A stretch of 64,000 bases of DNA from Pseudobacillus lumedeiriae (GTDB lineage: Bacteria; Bacillota; Bacilli; Bacillales; Domibacillaceae), in NCBI RefSeq assembly GCF_044891285.1, contig NZ_JAUIYO010000005.1:121514-185513 (forward strand). Direction: 5' to 3'. The translations under genes were made by a program, and so were the position numbers. The notes beneath the pieces were generated by a model. The model was given only the letters and a program-made list of their open reading frames with translations. It did no database searches and was not told the DNA's origin. This document shows positions 53,140-60,782 of this stretch, one piece after another; position 1 is the stretch's first letter; the number at the start of each line of letters is the position of its first letter.

Positions 53140-53266
53140 CGAGGTTGGCTTGCAATCAAAGTGTCGGACCCCACAGCAGCAATCTATTGTATCTTGGATG
53201 GATCCACTCCCCATACATACAGTATATGGCGAGTGAGGTCAGACCCTTTTATGTCAACCTTTTTTA
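53140..53266 (-). repeat. Family C repeat, copy C2
   Basis: On the minus strand it matches C1 (10589-10713): GGGTCCGACACTTTG ... CCAACCTCGTGTTTT. Ends GAGGTTGGC / TGTCAACCT are inverted repeats. It may also terminate pit transcription. Confidence 0.6.
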
Positions 53267-53270
53267 AATG

Positions 53271-53395
53271 GCTATTTTAATAACTATTGTCGATTGGAGC
53301 GGAAAGCGTGTCCACAGGAGACCCCTCAAGACGCGATAGCGGCGAGGAGGCTCCGGGAACACCCGCTGAACTCAACATGGGAGTTGAACAAAGCC
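53271..53395 (-). repeat. Family A repeat, copy A9 (long form)
   Basis: Plus strand GGCTATTTTAATAAC ... GATTGGAGCGGAAAGCG ... GGCGAGGAGGCTCC ... GTTGAACAAAGCC. Flanks TTTTAAAT and GTTAAAAT agree at six of eight positions. The stop codon of the 31-aa gene at 53397 abuts it. Confidence 0.72.
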
Positions 53396-53396
53396 G

Positions 53397-53492
53397 TTAA
53401 AATAAATATTTCCTTAAAATATTCAAAAACAAAATAAAAGCAATCACAAACATCAGAATGATCAATACTTTTTCTTGTTTGCTTCCTGGCAT
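53397..53492 (-). CDS. Small single-pass membrane protein, 31 aa
   Basis: ATG at 53492 has GGAGAGGTAGG upstream. The product starts MPGSKQEKV, then one hydrophobic helix (LIILMFVIAFILFLNIL), then RKYLF. Too short for usual gene finding. The element A9 starts directly after its stop. Function unknown. Confidence 0.5.
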   Translation of the reverse strand: MPGSKQEKVLIILMFVIAFILFLNILRKYLF

Positions 53493-53645
53493 CCTACCTC
53501 TCCTCTCAAAAAAGTCTTTCCTCTTGACTGTGTGCCCATTCTTTATTAAAGTTGATAATTGTTGAAACTTACAAAAAGTGATTAACTATCAATTATATAG
53601 TATCCAGATTTCATTCCTAACTCAATTATTTTGGAGGTATTATAC

Positions 53646-54257
53646 ATGAAAGACTTTTTTGACATTGTCCAAAGCCGTCGTTCTACAAAAGTTTATGATC
53701 CAGCAGTTCAAATTTCTGAAGATAAATTAAAAGAGCTGCTTACTATTGCTGGAAAAGCTCCTTCAGCCTGGAATCTGCAGCAATGGCACTTTTTAGTTTT
53801 TAATAACGAAGATACACAAAAAAGACTGCTCCCTCTGGCTTACAACCAGCAGCAAATTGTAGACGCTTCTGCAGTCGTTTGCGTTCTCGCTGATTTAGAA
53901 GGCTATAAAAACATTGATCCTGTCCTGGACCCTGCAGTGGAAGCGAAAGAAATAACACCTGAATTAAAAGAAATTCTAGCGGGACAAATTAACGGGGCCT
54001 ACAAACGGGCAGAATACCCGAGAGATGCTGCTATTTTAAACTCTTCCCTTGCCGCCATGCAATTCATGCTCGCAGCAAAAGCAGATGGCTGGGATACTTG
54101 TCCAATCGGCGGTTTCAATGGAAAGGCGTTAATGGAAGAGTTTGATGTCTCTGACCGCTACTTGCCAACTATGTTAATTACAATCGGAAAAGCATTAAAA
54201 GAACCACGAGCAACTGATCGTCTTCCGCTTGAATATATAGTTTCATTTGCAAAATAA
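53646..54257 (+). CDS. Nitroreductase family protein
   Basis: 203-aa FMN-dependent NAD(P)H oxidoreductase. RRSTKVYDP and KAPSAWNLQQWHFLV bind FMN; CPIGGFNGKAL and PTMLITIGKA are typical C-terminal strings. ATG at 53646 follows TTTGGAGG. Resembles YodC/YdgI-like proteins; natural substrate unknown. Confidence 0.9.
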   Translation: MKDFFDIVQSRRSTKVYDPAVQISEDKLKELLTIAGKAPSAWNLQQWHFLVFNNEDTQKRLLPLAYNQQQIVDASAVVCVLADLEGYKNIDPVLDPAVEAKEITPELKEILAGQINGAYKRAEYPRDAAILNSSLAAMQFMLAAKADGWDTCPIGGFNGKALMEEFDVSDRYLPTMLITIGKALKEPRATDRLPLEYIVSFAK

Positions 54258-54283
54258 TAAAAGGACTAGCCCCTTTTAAAGAA

Positions 54284-54340
54284 TCAGCCTTCCTAACCAT
54301 TAAAGAAAGGCTGACATATTTGCGGGCAGTCTTTTTTTAT
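54284..54340 (+). terminator. Terminator of the nitroreductase gene
   Basis: TCAGCCTT / AAGGCTGA stem with a poly-T run (54331-54338) downstream. Confidence 0.55.
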
Positions 54341-54347
54341 TTTAGTA

Positions 54348-54376
54348 TTGCATCTGCTTGTTAAAACGAATATTAT
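54348..54376 (+). promoter_or_regulatory. Promoter of the purine permease gene
   Basis: TTGCAT (54348-54353), 17-bp spacer, TATTAT (54371-54376). Confidence 0.6.
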
Positions 54377-54405
54377 ATTAATTGTGATTTTTAATGTTCG
54401 CATTT
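54362..54405. promoter_or_regulatory. Candidate PurR operator (two inverted PurBoxes)
   Basis: TAAAACGAATATT (54362-54374, 10 of 13 matches to AWWWCCGAACWWT) faces the complement of AATGTTCGCATTT (54393-54405, 12 of 13) across 18 bp. It covers the -10 and early transcribed region. B. subtilis PurR operators use the same inverted layout with a 16-17 bp gap. Confidence 0.5.
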
Positions 54406-54417
54406 TGGAGGTTTCTG

Positions 54418-55716
54418 ATGTTTAAATTACAGGAAAACGGAACAAATGTAAAAAGAGAAATAACTGCCGGTCTTACGACGTTTTTGACGATGGTTTATAT
54501 TATAGTCGTCAATCCGATCATCCTGCATGATGCCGGTATTCCATTTGAACAAGTATTTACCGCTACCATTATCGCAACTGTTATTGGAACGCTATGGATG
54601 GCATTCATGGCTAATTATCCAATTGCTATTGCTCCTGGAATGGGAATGAATGCTTACTTTGCTTATTCAGTCGTTGGCTCTCATGGTGATATCACTTATA
54701 TGACAGCTTTTTCTGCTGTCTTTATCTCCGGTCTTCTCTTTATTGCCTTGTCATTAACTTCTTTCCGGGAAAAATTGATTATCGCCATTCCCGAAAATTT
54801 AAAACATGGCATCACAGCTGGAATTGGGCTGTTTATCGCTTTTCTCGGCCTGCGGATGACTGGATTAATTGCTGATCATCCAACAAACTTAGTACAGCTT
54901 GGCGACCTTCATAGTCCTGTAGCTTTATTAGCTTTAGCGGGACTAGCCGTCTCGATTGTCCTCATGGTTCTTAGAATAAATGGAGCTTTATTTATTGGCA
55001 TGCTCATTACAGGGACCATCGCTTATTTCACCGGCCAGCTGACGATTACAGATGTAGTAGCTTTCCCTTCCCTGCCGGATGGTTTGATCGTTACTAATCC
55101 GATTGCAGCTATTGGAGATGTGATTCAGCATCAATTATATGCTGTTGTCTTCTCTTTCTTACTAATAACCATTTTTGACACGACCGGCACAATGATCGCA
55201 ATCGCTCAACAAGCCGGGCTAATGAAAGGCAATATCATGCCGCGGGCACGACAAGCTTTGCTCGCCGACTCCGTTGCTGCTACGGCTGGTGCCGTATTCG
55301 GAACGAGTCCAACGAGTGCTTATATTGAATCTTCAACGGGTGTAGCTGCTGGTGGAAGAACGGGACTTACTAGTGTTGTGATTGCCGCATTATTCATTAT
55401 TGCTGCTTTCTTCGGTCCCCTTGTCAGCGCTGTATCAGGATTATCAGCTATTACAGCTCCTGCTTTGATTATTGTCGGCTGTCTGATGATGGAAAGCGTA
55501 GCTAAAATTACTTGGCACGAGCTTGATGAAGCATTTCCAGCCTTTTTAATTATTTTAAGCATGCCGCTGACATCCAGCATCACGACCGGTATGGCTCTTG
55601 GGTTTATTTCTTATCCGCTGTTAAAGGTCATCCGCGGGAAATTCCGTGACGTGCATCCGCTTGTTTATGTATTTGCTGTTTTATTCTTTTATCAGCTTAT
55701 ATTTTTACCCCATTAA
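54418..55716 (+). CDS. pbuO: NCS2-type guanine/hypoxanthine permease (PbuO-like)
   Basis: 432-aa transporter with about 12 helices: PGMGMNAYFAYSVVG, FLLITIFDTTGTMIAIAQQAG (shortened: FDTTGTMIAIA) and FGTSPTSAYIESSTGVAAGG (shortened: TSPTSAYIESSTGVAAGG) are the AzgA-type signatures. ATG at 54418 follows TTTGGAGG. Length equals that of PbuO (about 432) rather than PbuG (about 440), and PurR-type boxes rather than a guanine riboswitch precede it, both favouring PbuO. Confidence 0.82.
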   Translation: MFKLQENGTNVKREITAGLTTFLTMVYIIVVNPIILHDAGIPFEQVFTATIIATVIGTLWMAFMANYPIAIAPGMGMNAYFAYSVVGSHGDITYMTAFSAVFISGLLFIALSLTSFREKLIIAIPENLKHGITAGIGLFIAFLGLRMTGLIADHPTNLVQLGDLHSPVALLALAGLAVSIVLMVLRINGALFIGMLITGTIAYFTGQLTITDVVAFPSLPDGLIVTNPIAAIGDVIQHQLYAVVFSFLLITIFDTTGTMIAIAQQAGLMKGNIMPRARQALLADSVAATAGAVFGTSPTSAYIESSTGVAAGGRTGLTSVVIAALFIIAAFFGPLVSAVSGLSAITAPALIIVGCLMMESVAKITWHELDEAFPAFLIILSMPLTSSITTGMALGFISYPLLKVIRGKFRDVHPLVYVFAVLFFYQLIFLPH

Positions 55717-55725
55717 TTTTTATGC

Positions 55726-55775
55726 AAAAAAGTACCTTATTGAAAAATCTTGTTTCTTCAATAAGGTACTTTCCT
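55726..55775. terminator. Shared terminator of the permease gene and yhbH
   Basis: Perfect stem AGTACCTTATTGAA / TTCAATAAGGTACT with A and T runs on the two sides. Confidence 0.85.
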
Positions 55776-56918
55776 TTATTCTTCTTCTTTAGCGAAAAAG
55801 CTTTTCATGGCATAAAAGACGTCTGCTTTTTGTCTTAAAATGTAATGTTTGAATTTTTCACTTTTAATATTTTTATACGAATTCATTAGTGTACTATTTC
55901 GATTATACTGGTTTACTTCCCCATAACCGAACATGTTTGATTTCTCCATAATTTCATCAACCAGCTTCACACAGCGCAAATTATCAGATGATAAATTATC
56001 ACCATCTGAAAAATGAAAAGGATAAATATTATAACGTTCTGGGCTATATTTTTCCTCAATGAGCTCCAGTGCCTTCCGGTAAGCAGATGAACAGATCGTT
56101 CCTCCGCTCTCCCCCTTCGAGAAAAAGTGCTCTTCGCTAACAACCTTCGCTTCTGTATGATGGGCGATAAATTCAATATCAACCGTTTCATACTTTGTTC
56201 GCAGAAAGCGGACCATCCAAAAAAAGAAGCTTCTTGCCATATATTTTTCCCAAACCCCCATGGAACCGCTTGTGTCCATCATTGCTAAGACAACCGCTTT
56301 AGACTCTGGTTTTTCAATCTCTGTCCACGTCCGGAATTTCAAATCCTCAGGAAGAATCGGATGAAATTTTGCTTCCCCCGTTAATGCGTTCCGCTTATAG
56401 GCAGATAATAATGTTTTCTTTTTATCCACATTGCCCATCAATCCTGTTTTCCGGATGTCGTTATATTCTACATCCTCTACCGTAATTGGCGCCTGTTCCT
56501 TCTGCTTTAAGTTAGGCAAAGCAAGCTCGCTGAAAAACGCTTTTTCCAGATCCATGAAAGAAACTTCCGCTTCATAGTAATCTTCTCCAGCCTGGTCACC
56601 CGCCCCGCTTCCCTTTCCTGGTCCATCGGCTGCACTGCCATCACGGGCAATAACATCTCCAACTTGGCTGTCTCCATCTCCTTGGCCGACATGCTTATTT
56701 TTGTCATAATTATATCGGATCTTATATTCTTCAATAGAGCGGATCGGGATTTTAATGACTTCATTGCCGTTCGACATAATGATATTTTCTTCTGTCACTA
56801 AGTCGGGCAAGTTCTTTTTAATAGCATCTTGCACTTTTTCTTTATGCCGCTCTTGATCATCATAACCTTTGCGGTGAAGAGACCAGTTCTCACGGGACAC
56901 GTGATAATTTTCACTCAT
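55776..56918 (-). CDS. yhbH: Sporulation protein YhbH (DUF444, vWA domain)
   Basis: 380-aa DUF444 protein. C-terminal von Willebrand A-like domain with MIDAS D215TSGS, a flexible Gly/Asp-rich stretch (about 78-112) before it, and a conserved N-terminal VSRENWSLHRKGYDDQ. ATG at 56918 after AGGAG. Partner of PrkA, next upstream and 121 bp away with a terminator between. E. coli homologue is YeaH. Confidence 0.94.
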   Translation of the reverse strand: MSENYHVSRENWSLHRKGYDDQERHKEKVQDAIKKNLPDLVTEENIIMSNGNEVIKIPIRSIEEYKIRYNYDKNKHVGQGDGDSQVGDVIARDGSAADGPGKGSGAGDQAGEDYYEAEVSFMDLEKAFFSELALPNLKQKEQAPITVEDVEYNDIRKTGLMGNVDKKKTLLSAYKRNALTGEAKFHPILPEDLKFRTWTEIEKPESKAVVLAMMDTSGSMGVWEKYMARSFFFWMVRFLRTKYETVDIEFIAHHTEAKVVSEEHFFSKGESGGTICSSAYRKALELIEEKYSPERYNIYPFHFSDGDNLSSDNLRCVKLVDEIMEKSNMFGYGEVNQYNRNSTLMNSYKNIKSEKFKHYILRQKADVFYAMKSFFAKEEE

Positions 56919-57004
56919 CTCCTATCATCTCTCCTTTCGTTAGATTCATCGTATGCGTGTAAGCTTAAAGTTGTACATATGTTCATAAGCCCTACATATA
57001 AAAG

Positions 57005-57037
57005 GAAAAAGAGGGCGGCCGAAATGGCTGCCTCTTT
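57005..57037 (-). terminator. Terminator between prkA and yhbH
   Basis: AAAGAGG / CCTCTTT stem with a C/G-rich inner part (CGGCC / GGCTG) followed by a T-rich run on the minus strand; yhbH may therefore have its own promoter. Confidence 0.7.
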
Positions 57038-57039
57038 CC

Positions 57040-58935
57040 TTATCGATTCAGCAGACTGCCTACATAGCGGAGCAGTTCATTCGCTGATACAGAATTATAG
57101 CCATGATCATCAATGAGACGTGCGACCACTTCGTTAATCTTCTTCAACTGCTGTTCATCTGGAGTTTTCGAAGACGTCGTAATTTTTACAATGTCCTTTA
57201 AGTCAGCAAACAGCTTTTTCTGGATTGCTTCACGCAGACGATCATGGGAATAATAATCAAATCGTTTTCCTTTTCTGGCATAAGCGGAAATTCTAATTAA
57301 TATTTCCTCTCTGAAAGCTCTCTTCGCATTTTCAGAAATACCAATTTGCTCTTCAATTGAACGCATGAGCTTTTCGTCTGGATTAATTTCTTCTCCTGTC
57401 AATGGATCGTGCATTTTTGTTTTATTGCAATACGCTTCTACGTTATCTAAATAGTTATCCATTAACGTTTTCGCTGATTCTTCATACGAATATACGAATG
57501 CTTTTTGCACTTCTTTCTTCGCGATATTATCATATTCTTTTCTGGCTACAGAAATAAAGTTTAGATATTTTTCCCTTTGTTCATTGGAAATGGATGGATG
57601 CTGATCGAGTCCTTCTTTTAAAGACCGAAGAACATCTAATGCATTAATAGACGGCACATCTTTACGGATAATCGTAGATGAAATGCGGTTAATGACATAT
57701 CGAGGATCAATTCCACTCATTCCTTCATCTTGATATTCTCTCTTTAACTGCTCTACATCAGCGGAATTATAGCCTTCTACACTTTCTCCATCATACAGGC
57801 GCATCTTCTTAACAAGATCAATATCACCGCGCTTTGGCTCTTTCAACCGTGTTAAAATCGTGAACATAGCAGCTACTTTCAGCGTATGGGGAGCAATATG
57901 CACATTAGAAACGTCACTTTCCCTAATCATTTTTTCATAAATTTTTTCCTCTTCCGTCAACTTTAAGTTGTAAGGAATTGGCATAACGATGATTCTGGAG
58001 TGGAGTGCCTCATTCTTTTTATTCGCAATAAACGAGCGATACTCCGTTTCATTCGTATGAGCAACAATTAGTTCATCTGCAGAAATCAAAGCAAACCTTC
58101 CAGCCTTAAAGTTACCTTCCTGTGTAAGAGATAATAAATGCCATAAAAACTTTTCATCACACTTCAGCATTTCTTGAAATTCCATTAATCCACGGTTCGC
58201 CTTGTTGAGCTCGCCATCAAAACGGTAAGCACGAGGATCGGATTCAGATCCATATTCAGCGATTGTGGAAAAATCAATGCTTCCCGTCAAATCAGCAATA
58301 TCCTGGGACTTTGGATCAGACGGACTGAACGTGCCAATCCCTACCCGTTTGTCTTCTGAGAAAAAGATTCTTTCCACCATTACATCTTCAATGCGTCCAT
58401 TATATTCTTCTTGCAGTCTCATCATATTTAATGGCGATAAGTTTCCTTCAATACGAATACCATATTCCTCATAAAAGTCTCTTCGTAAATGCTCCGGAAT
58501 TAAGTGAAGCGGATCTTCATGCATTGGGCAGCCTTTAATCGCGTATACCGCTCCCCTTTCTGTCCTTGAATAAGCTTCCATTCCTCTCTTTAACATAGCA
58601 ACGAGCGTAGATTTTCCTCCACTGACCGGACCCATTAACAACAGAATACGCTTGCGCACATCTAAACGTTTCGCTGCCGGATGGAAATACTCTTCTACAA
58701 GGCGTTCCAGCGCTTCTTCCAGCCCATATAATTCTGTACTGAAGAAGCTGTACTTTTTGCGGCCATTTTCTGTCTCTATCCCTTTTTCCTTAATCATATG
58801 ATAAACTCTAGAATGGGCTGACTGGGCTACCCAAGGCTTTTGTTTAATAAGATCCAAGTATTCCGCAAAAGTGCCTTCCCACTTTAATTTTTCTTCCTCT
58901 TCACGATATTGTTCGACTTTTTTTAAGATATCCAT
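57040..58935 (-). CDS. prkA: PrkA family AAA+/serine protein kinase
   Basis: 631-aa protein. N-terminal AAA-like ATPase (Walker A GPVSGGKST at 102-110), a protein kinase-like C-terminal domain with the conserved PrkA sequence. Start is ATG 58935 after GGAGGTATAT. Active in sporulating cells (sigma-E in B. subtilis); recent work proposes protease-like activity, so the kinase label is not settled. Next gene downstream is yhbH. Confidence 0.94.
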   Translation of the reverse strand: MDILKKVEQYREEEEKLKWEGTFAEYLDLIKQKPWVAQSAHSRVYHMIKEKGIETENGRKKYSFFSTELYGLEEALERLVEEYFHPAAKRLDVRKRILLLMGPVSGGKSTLVAMLKRGMEAYSRTERGAVYAIKGCPMHEDPLHLIPEHLRRDFYEEYGIRIEGNLSPLNMMRLQEEYNGRIEDVMVERIFFSEDKRVGIGTFSPSDPKSQDIADLTGSIDFSTIAEYGSESDPRAYRFDGELNKANRGLMEFQEMLKCDEKFLWHLLSLTQEGNFKAGRFALISADELIVAHTNETEYRSFIANKKNEALHSRIIVMPIPYNLKLTEEEKIYEKMIRESDVSNVHIAPHTLKVAAMFTILTRLKEPKRGDIDLVKKMRLYDGESVEGYNSADVEQLKREYQDEGMSGIDPRYVINRISSTIIRKDVPSINALDVLRSLKEGLDQHPSISNEQREKYLNFISVARKEYDNIAKKEVQKAFVYSYEESAKTLMDNYLDNVEAYCNKTKMHDPLTGEEINPDEKLMRSIEEQIGISENAKRAFREEILIRISAYARKGKRFDYYSHDRLREAIQKKLFADLKDIVKITTSSKTPDEQQLKKINEVVARLIDDHGYNSVSANELLRYVGSLLNR

Positions 58936-58976
58936 ATATACCTCCCGCTTTTGCGTAATTAGAGAACGATTAATAA

Positions 58977-59006
58977 ATCTTATGCCCGTACATCCTCGAA
59001 CATGCT
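58977..59006 (-). promoter_or_regulatory. Candidate sigma-E promoter of prkA
   Basis: Minus strand AGCATGTT (58999-59006), 14-bp spacer, CATAAGAT (58977-58984), each six of eight to the sigma-E consensus GKCATATT / CATACAAT. The start codon is about 40 bp downstream. Confidence 0.45.
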
Positions 59007-59054
59007 AACGAAAAGCGGAATCATCAATTGTGCACAATTTAAAATAAGTTAACG

Positions 59055-59083
59055 TTTTCATTACTAAGCCTTTCAGCTATAAT
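59055..59083 (+). promoter_or_regulatory. Promoter of the 29-aa gene
   Basis: TTTTCA (59055-59060), 17-bp spacer, TATAAT (59078-59083). Confidence 0.55.
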
Positions 59084-59129
59084 GAAAATAGTGCGCAGAA
59101 AAAGACTTTTTAAGAAAGGAGTGCATCAA

Positions 59130-59219
59130 ATGAACTTCTTACTCATTTTAGGTGTGATGGTTGCCTTCCTTGCTGCGATCTTCACTGCTGGATATGAAGA
59201 TAAACCAGGCGCAAAATAA
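59130..59219 (+). CDS. Small membrane protein, 29 aa
   Basis: ATG at 59130 after AAGAAAGGAGTGC. Product MNFLLILGVMVAFLAAIFTAGY then EDKPGAK: one membrane helix with a short acidic tail. A consensus promoter and a strong bidirectional terminator frame it, so it is probably a real gene. Function unknown. Confidence 0.6.
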   Translation: MNFLLILGVMVAFLAAIFTAGYEDKPGAK

Positions 59220-59220
59220 T

Positions 59221-59257
59221 AAAAAAAGCACTGCAAATTGAGCTGCAGTGCTTTTTT
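59221..59257. terminator. Bidirectional terminator
   Basis: AAAAAAGCACTGCA / TGCAGTGCTTTTTT stem between the 29-aa gene and trmL. Confidence 0.88.
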
Positions 59258-59259
59258 CA

Positions 59260-59733
59260 TTATTTTAATTGTAGGAAATTCTGCTGGCGCAGTGCTTCAT
59301 AAATTAAGATGGCTGCCGTATTGGATAAGTTTAAAGCTCTGACATTGTCGTTCATAGGCACCCGTAAACAGCGATCCTTGTTTTCAGCAATAACGTTTTT
59401 TGGCAGCCCTGTTGTTTCCTTTCCGAAAATGAAAAAGTAATCTTCATCGATGCTGCTATAATCAATGCTGGCAAAATTCTTTTCGCCGAATTTGGTTAAA
59501 TAATAATATTCTCCCCCGGCATTCTTTTCATAAAACTCTTCCATCGAGTCATAATAAACGACGTTGACAAATTTCCAGTAATCTAGCCCGGCCCGGCGCA
59601 GCATTTTATCATCTGTAGAGAAACCAAGGGGGCGGATTAAATGAAGCACGGTGTCCGTAGCCGCACATGTTCTAGCAATATTTCCGGTATTTGCAGGGAT
59701 TTCTGGCTGGTAAAGTACCACGTTAATAGACAA
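59260..59733 (-). CDS. trmL: tRNA (cytidine/uridine-34 2'-O)-methyltransferase TrmL
   Basis: 157-aa SPOUT enzyme methylating the wobble base of tRNA-Leu. NVVLYQPEIPANTGNIARTCA, FGKETTGLPKNV and ALNLSNTAAILIYEALRQQ are the family motifs. TTG at 59733 has GAGGTGA six bases upstream; the ATG at 59739 lies against the RBS. Called cspR in B. subtilis, there next to yhbB and queG as here. Confidence 0.93.
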   Translation of the reverse strand: MSINVVLYQPEIPANTGNIARTCAATDTVLHLIRPLGFSTDDKMLRRAGLDYWKFVNVVYYDSMEEFYEKNAGGEYYYLTKFGEKNFASIDYSSIDEDYFFIFGKETTGLPKNVIAENKDRCLRVPMNDNVRALNLSNTAAILIYEALRQQNFLQLK

Positions 59734-59788
59734 AATCATTCACCTCATATTTAAACTGTAACCTATTCATTATATCATTAAAAAATCC

Positions 59789-60652
59789 TTAAAAAGAATC
59801 ATCTTTAATACGAAAAAATTTATATTTTATGTTTTCTGTGTAAGCCGTAGAATCCTCATAGCTCCAATAACGCATGCGGCTGTTCGTTGTATGCGCGTTG
59901 ACAAGCGGCATGCCGCGGCGGTCTTTCGCCGTCACAATCGTCGTATGATCAAATCGTCCGTCCCCTTGAAAATCATAGCAAATGACATCTCCCAATTGTA
60001 ATTGCTCCGGCTCCCCCGCCTCTTCTGCCCGAAGCCCCGTTTTAAATGAAGGTAAAAACCAACGGAGGGCATGAGCAACGGACCAGCTATAGCTCCAATT
60101 GTTTCCTCCCATCCACCAGCCGCGGCTTCTGTCGGGATATCCTGTCATGGGAGCTCCCCCTGCGTGTAAGCATTGAGAAATATAATTTGTACAATTCACA
60201 TCAAAGTACCGGTACGCCGGATTATGACTGTTCCACCACCGCTCAGCATATTGAACGGCTTTAAGGCGATCATACTGAAATCCTTTTCTCTCTTCAAACT
60301 CCTCTACAAGATGAGTGAATTCCTTCCCTTCCACCGAAACGATAGACGGTATTTCCGCTGCCTTATCTTCTACTACTACTTGATTTTCTATACGAGCCGT
60401 TCTTTCTTCCACTTCTTCTTCTAAATAAATGTATTCATCCTGTTTAATCAAATATTTAAAATGAACGAGGTAACGCGTCCATTCGCCCTCATCAAACAAC
60501 ACCTTTCCAAAAGCCTTTGCTTTCACAATTTGACTGTCTCTTGCTTCTAATAACTGCTTCTTCCTAAAGAACTTTTCATCCTCGCCATCTACTTGATCTT
60601 CAACAAGCAATTGAAGACGCCTCTCTATTCCTTCACGAAGCTCTTTATACAT
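59789..60652 (-). CDS. yhbB: Putative amidase YhbB
   Basis: 287-aa protein with a C-terminal amidase domain (Amidase_6-like): NCTNYISQCLHAGGAPM with the catalytic Cys and FDHTTIV with a His; the N-terminal half is helical and charged. ATG at 60652. No signal peptide is visible, so it may act in the cytosol or the spore. Neighbours trmL and queG match B. subtilis. Confidence 0.8.
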   Translation of the reverse strand: MYKELREGIERRLQLLVEDQVDGEDEKFFRKKQLLEARDSQIVKAKAFGKVLFDEGEWTRYLVHFKYLIKQDEYIYLEEEVEERTARIENQVVVEDKAAEIPSIVSVEGKEFTHLVEEFEERKGFQYDRLKAVQYAERWWNSHNPAYRYFDVNCTNYISQCLHAGGAPMTGYPDRSRGWWMGGNNWSYSWSVAHALRWFLPSFKTGLRAEEAGEPEQLQLGDVICYDFQGDGRFDHTTIVTAKDRRGMPLVNAHTTNSRMRYWSYEDSTAYTENIKYKFFRIKDDSF

Positions 60653-60782
60653 GAAAAGATCCCCTCACGATACAAGAAAATTTCCCTATCATTCAGATAT
60701 TGTTCAACCCATGATCAGCTGCCTGGACGGCTAAATAACAGGCTTTGCTTCTTATATTTATTCAAACAGAAGGAGTTTCATG

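Noticed and set aside
53521..53620. TTGATA/TATCAA inverted repeat before the nitroreductase as an operator
   Set aside because: The arms are only six bases and AT-rich sequence makes this likely by chance.
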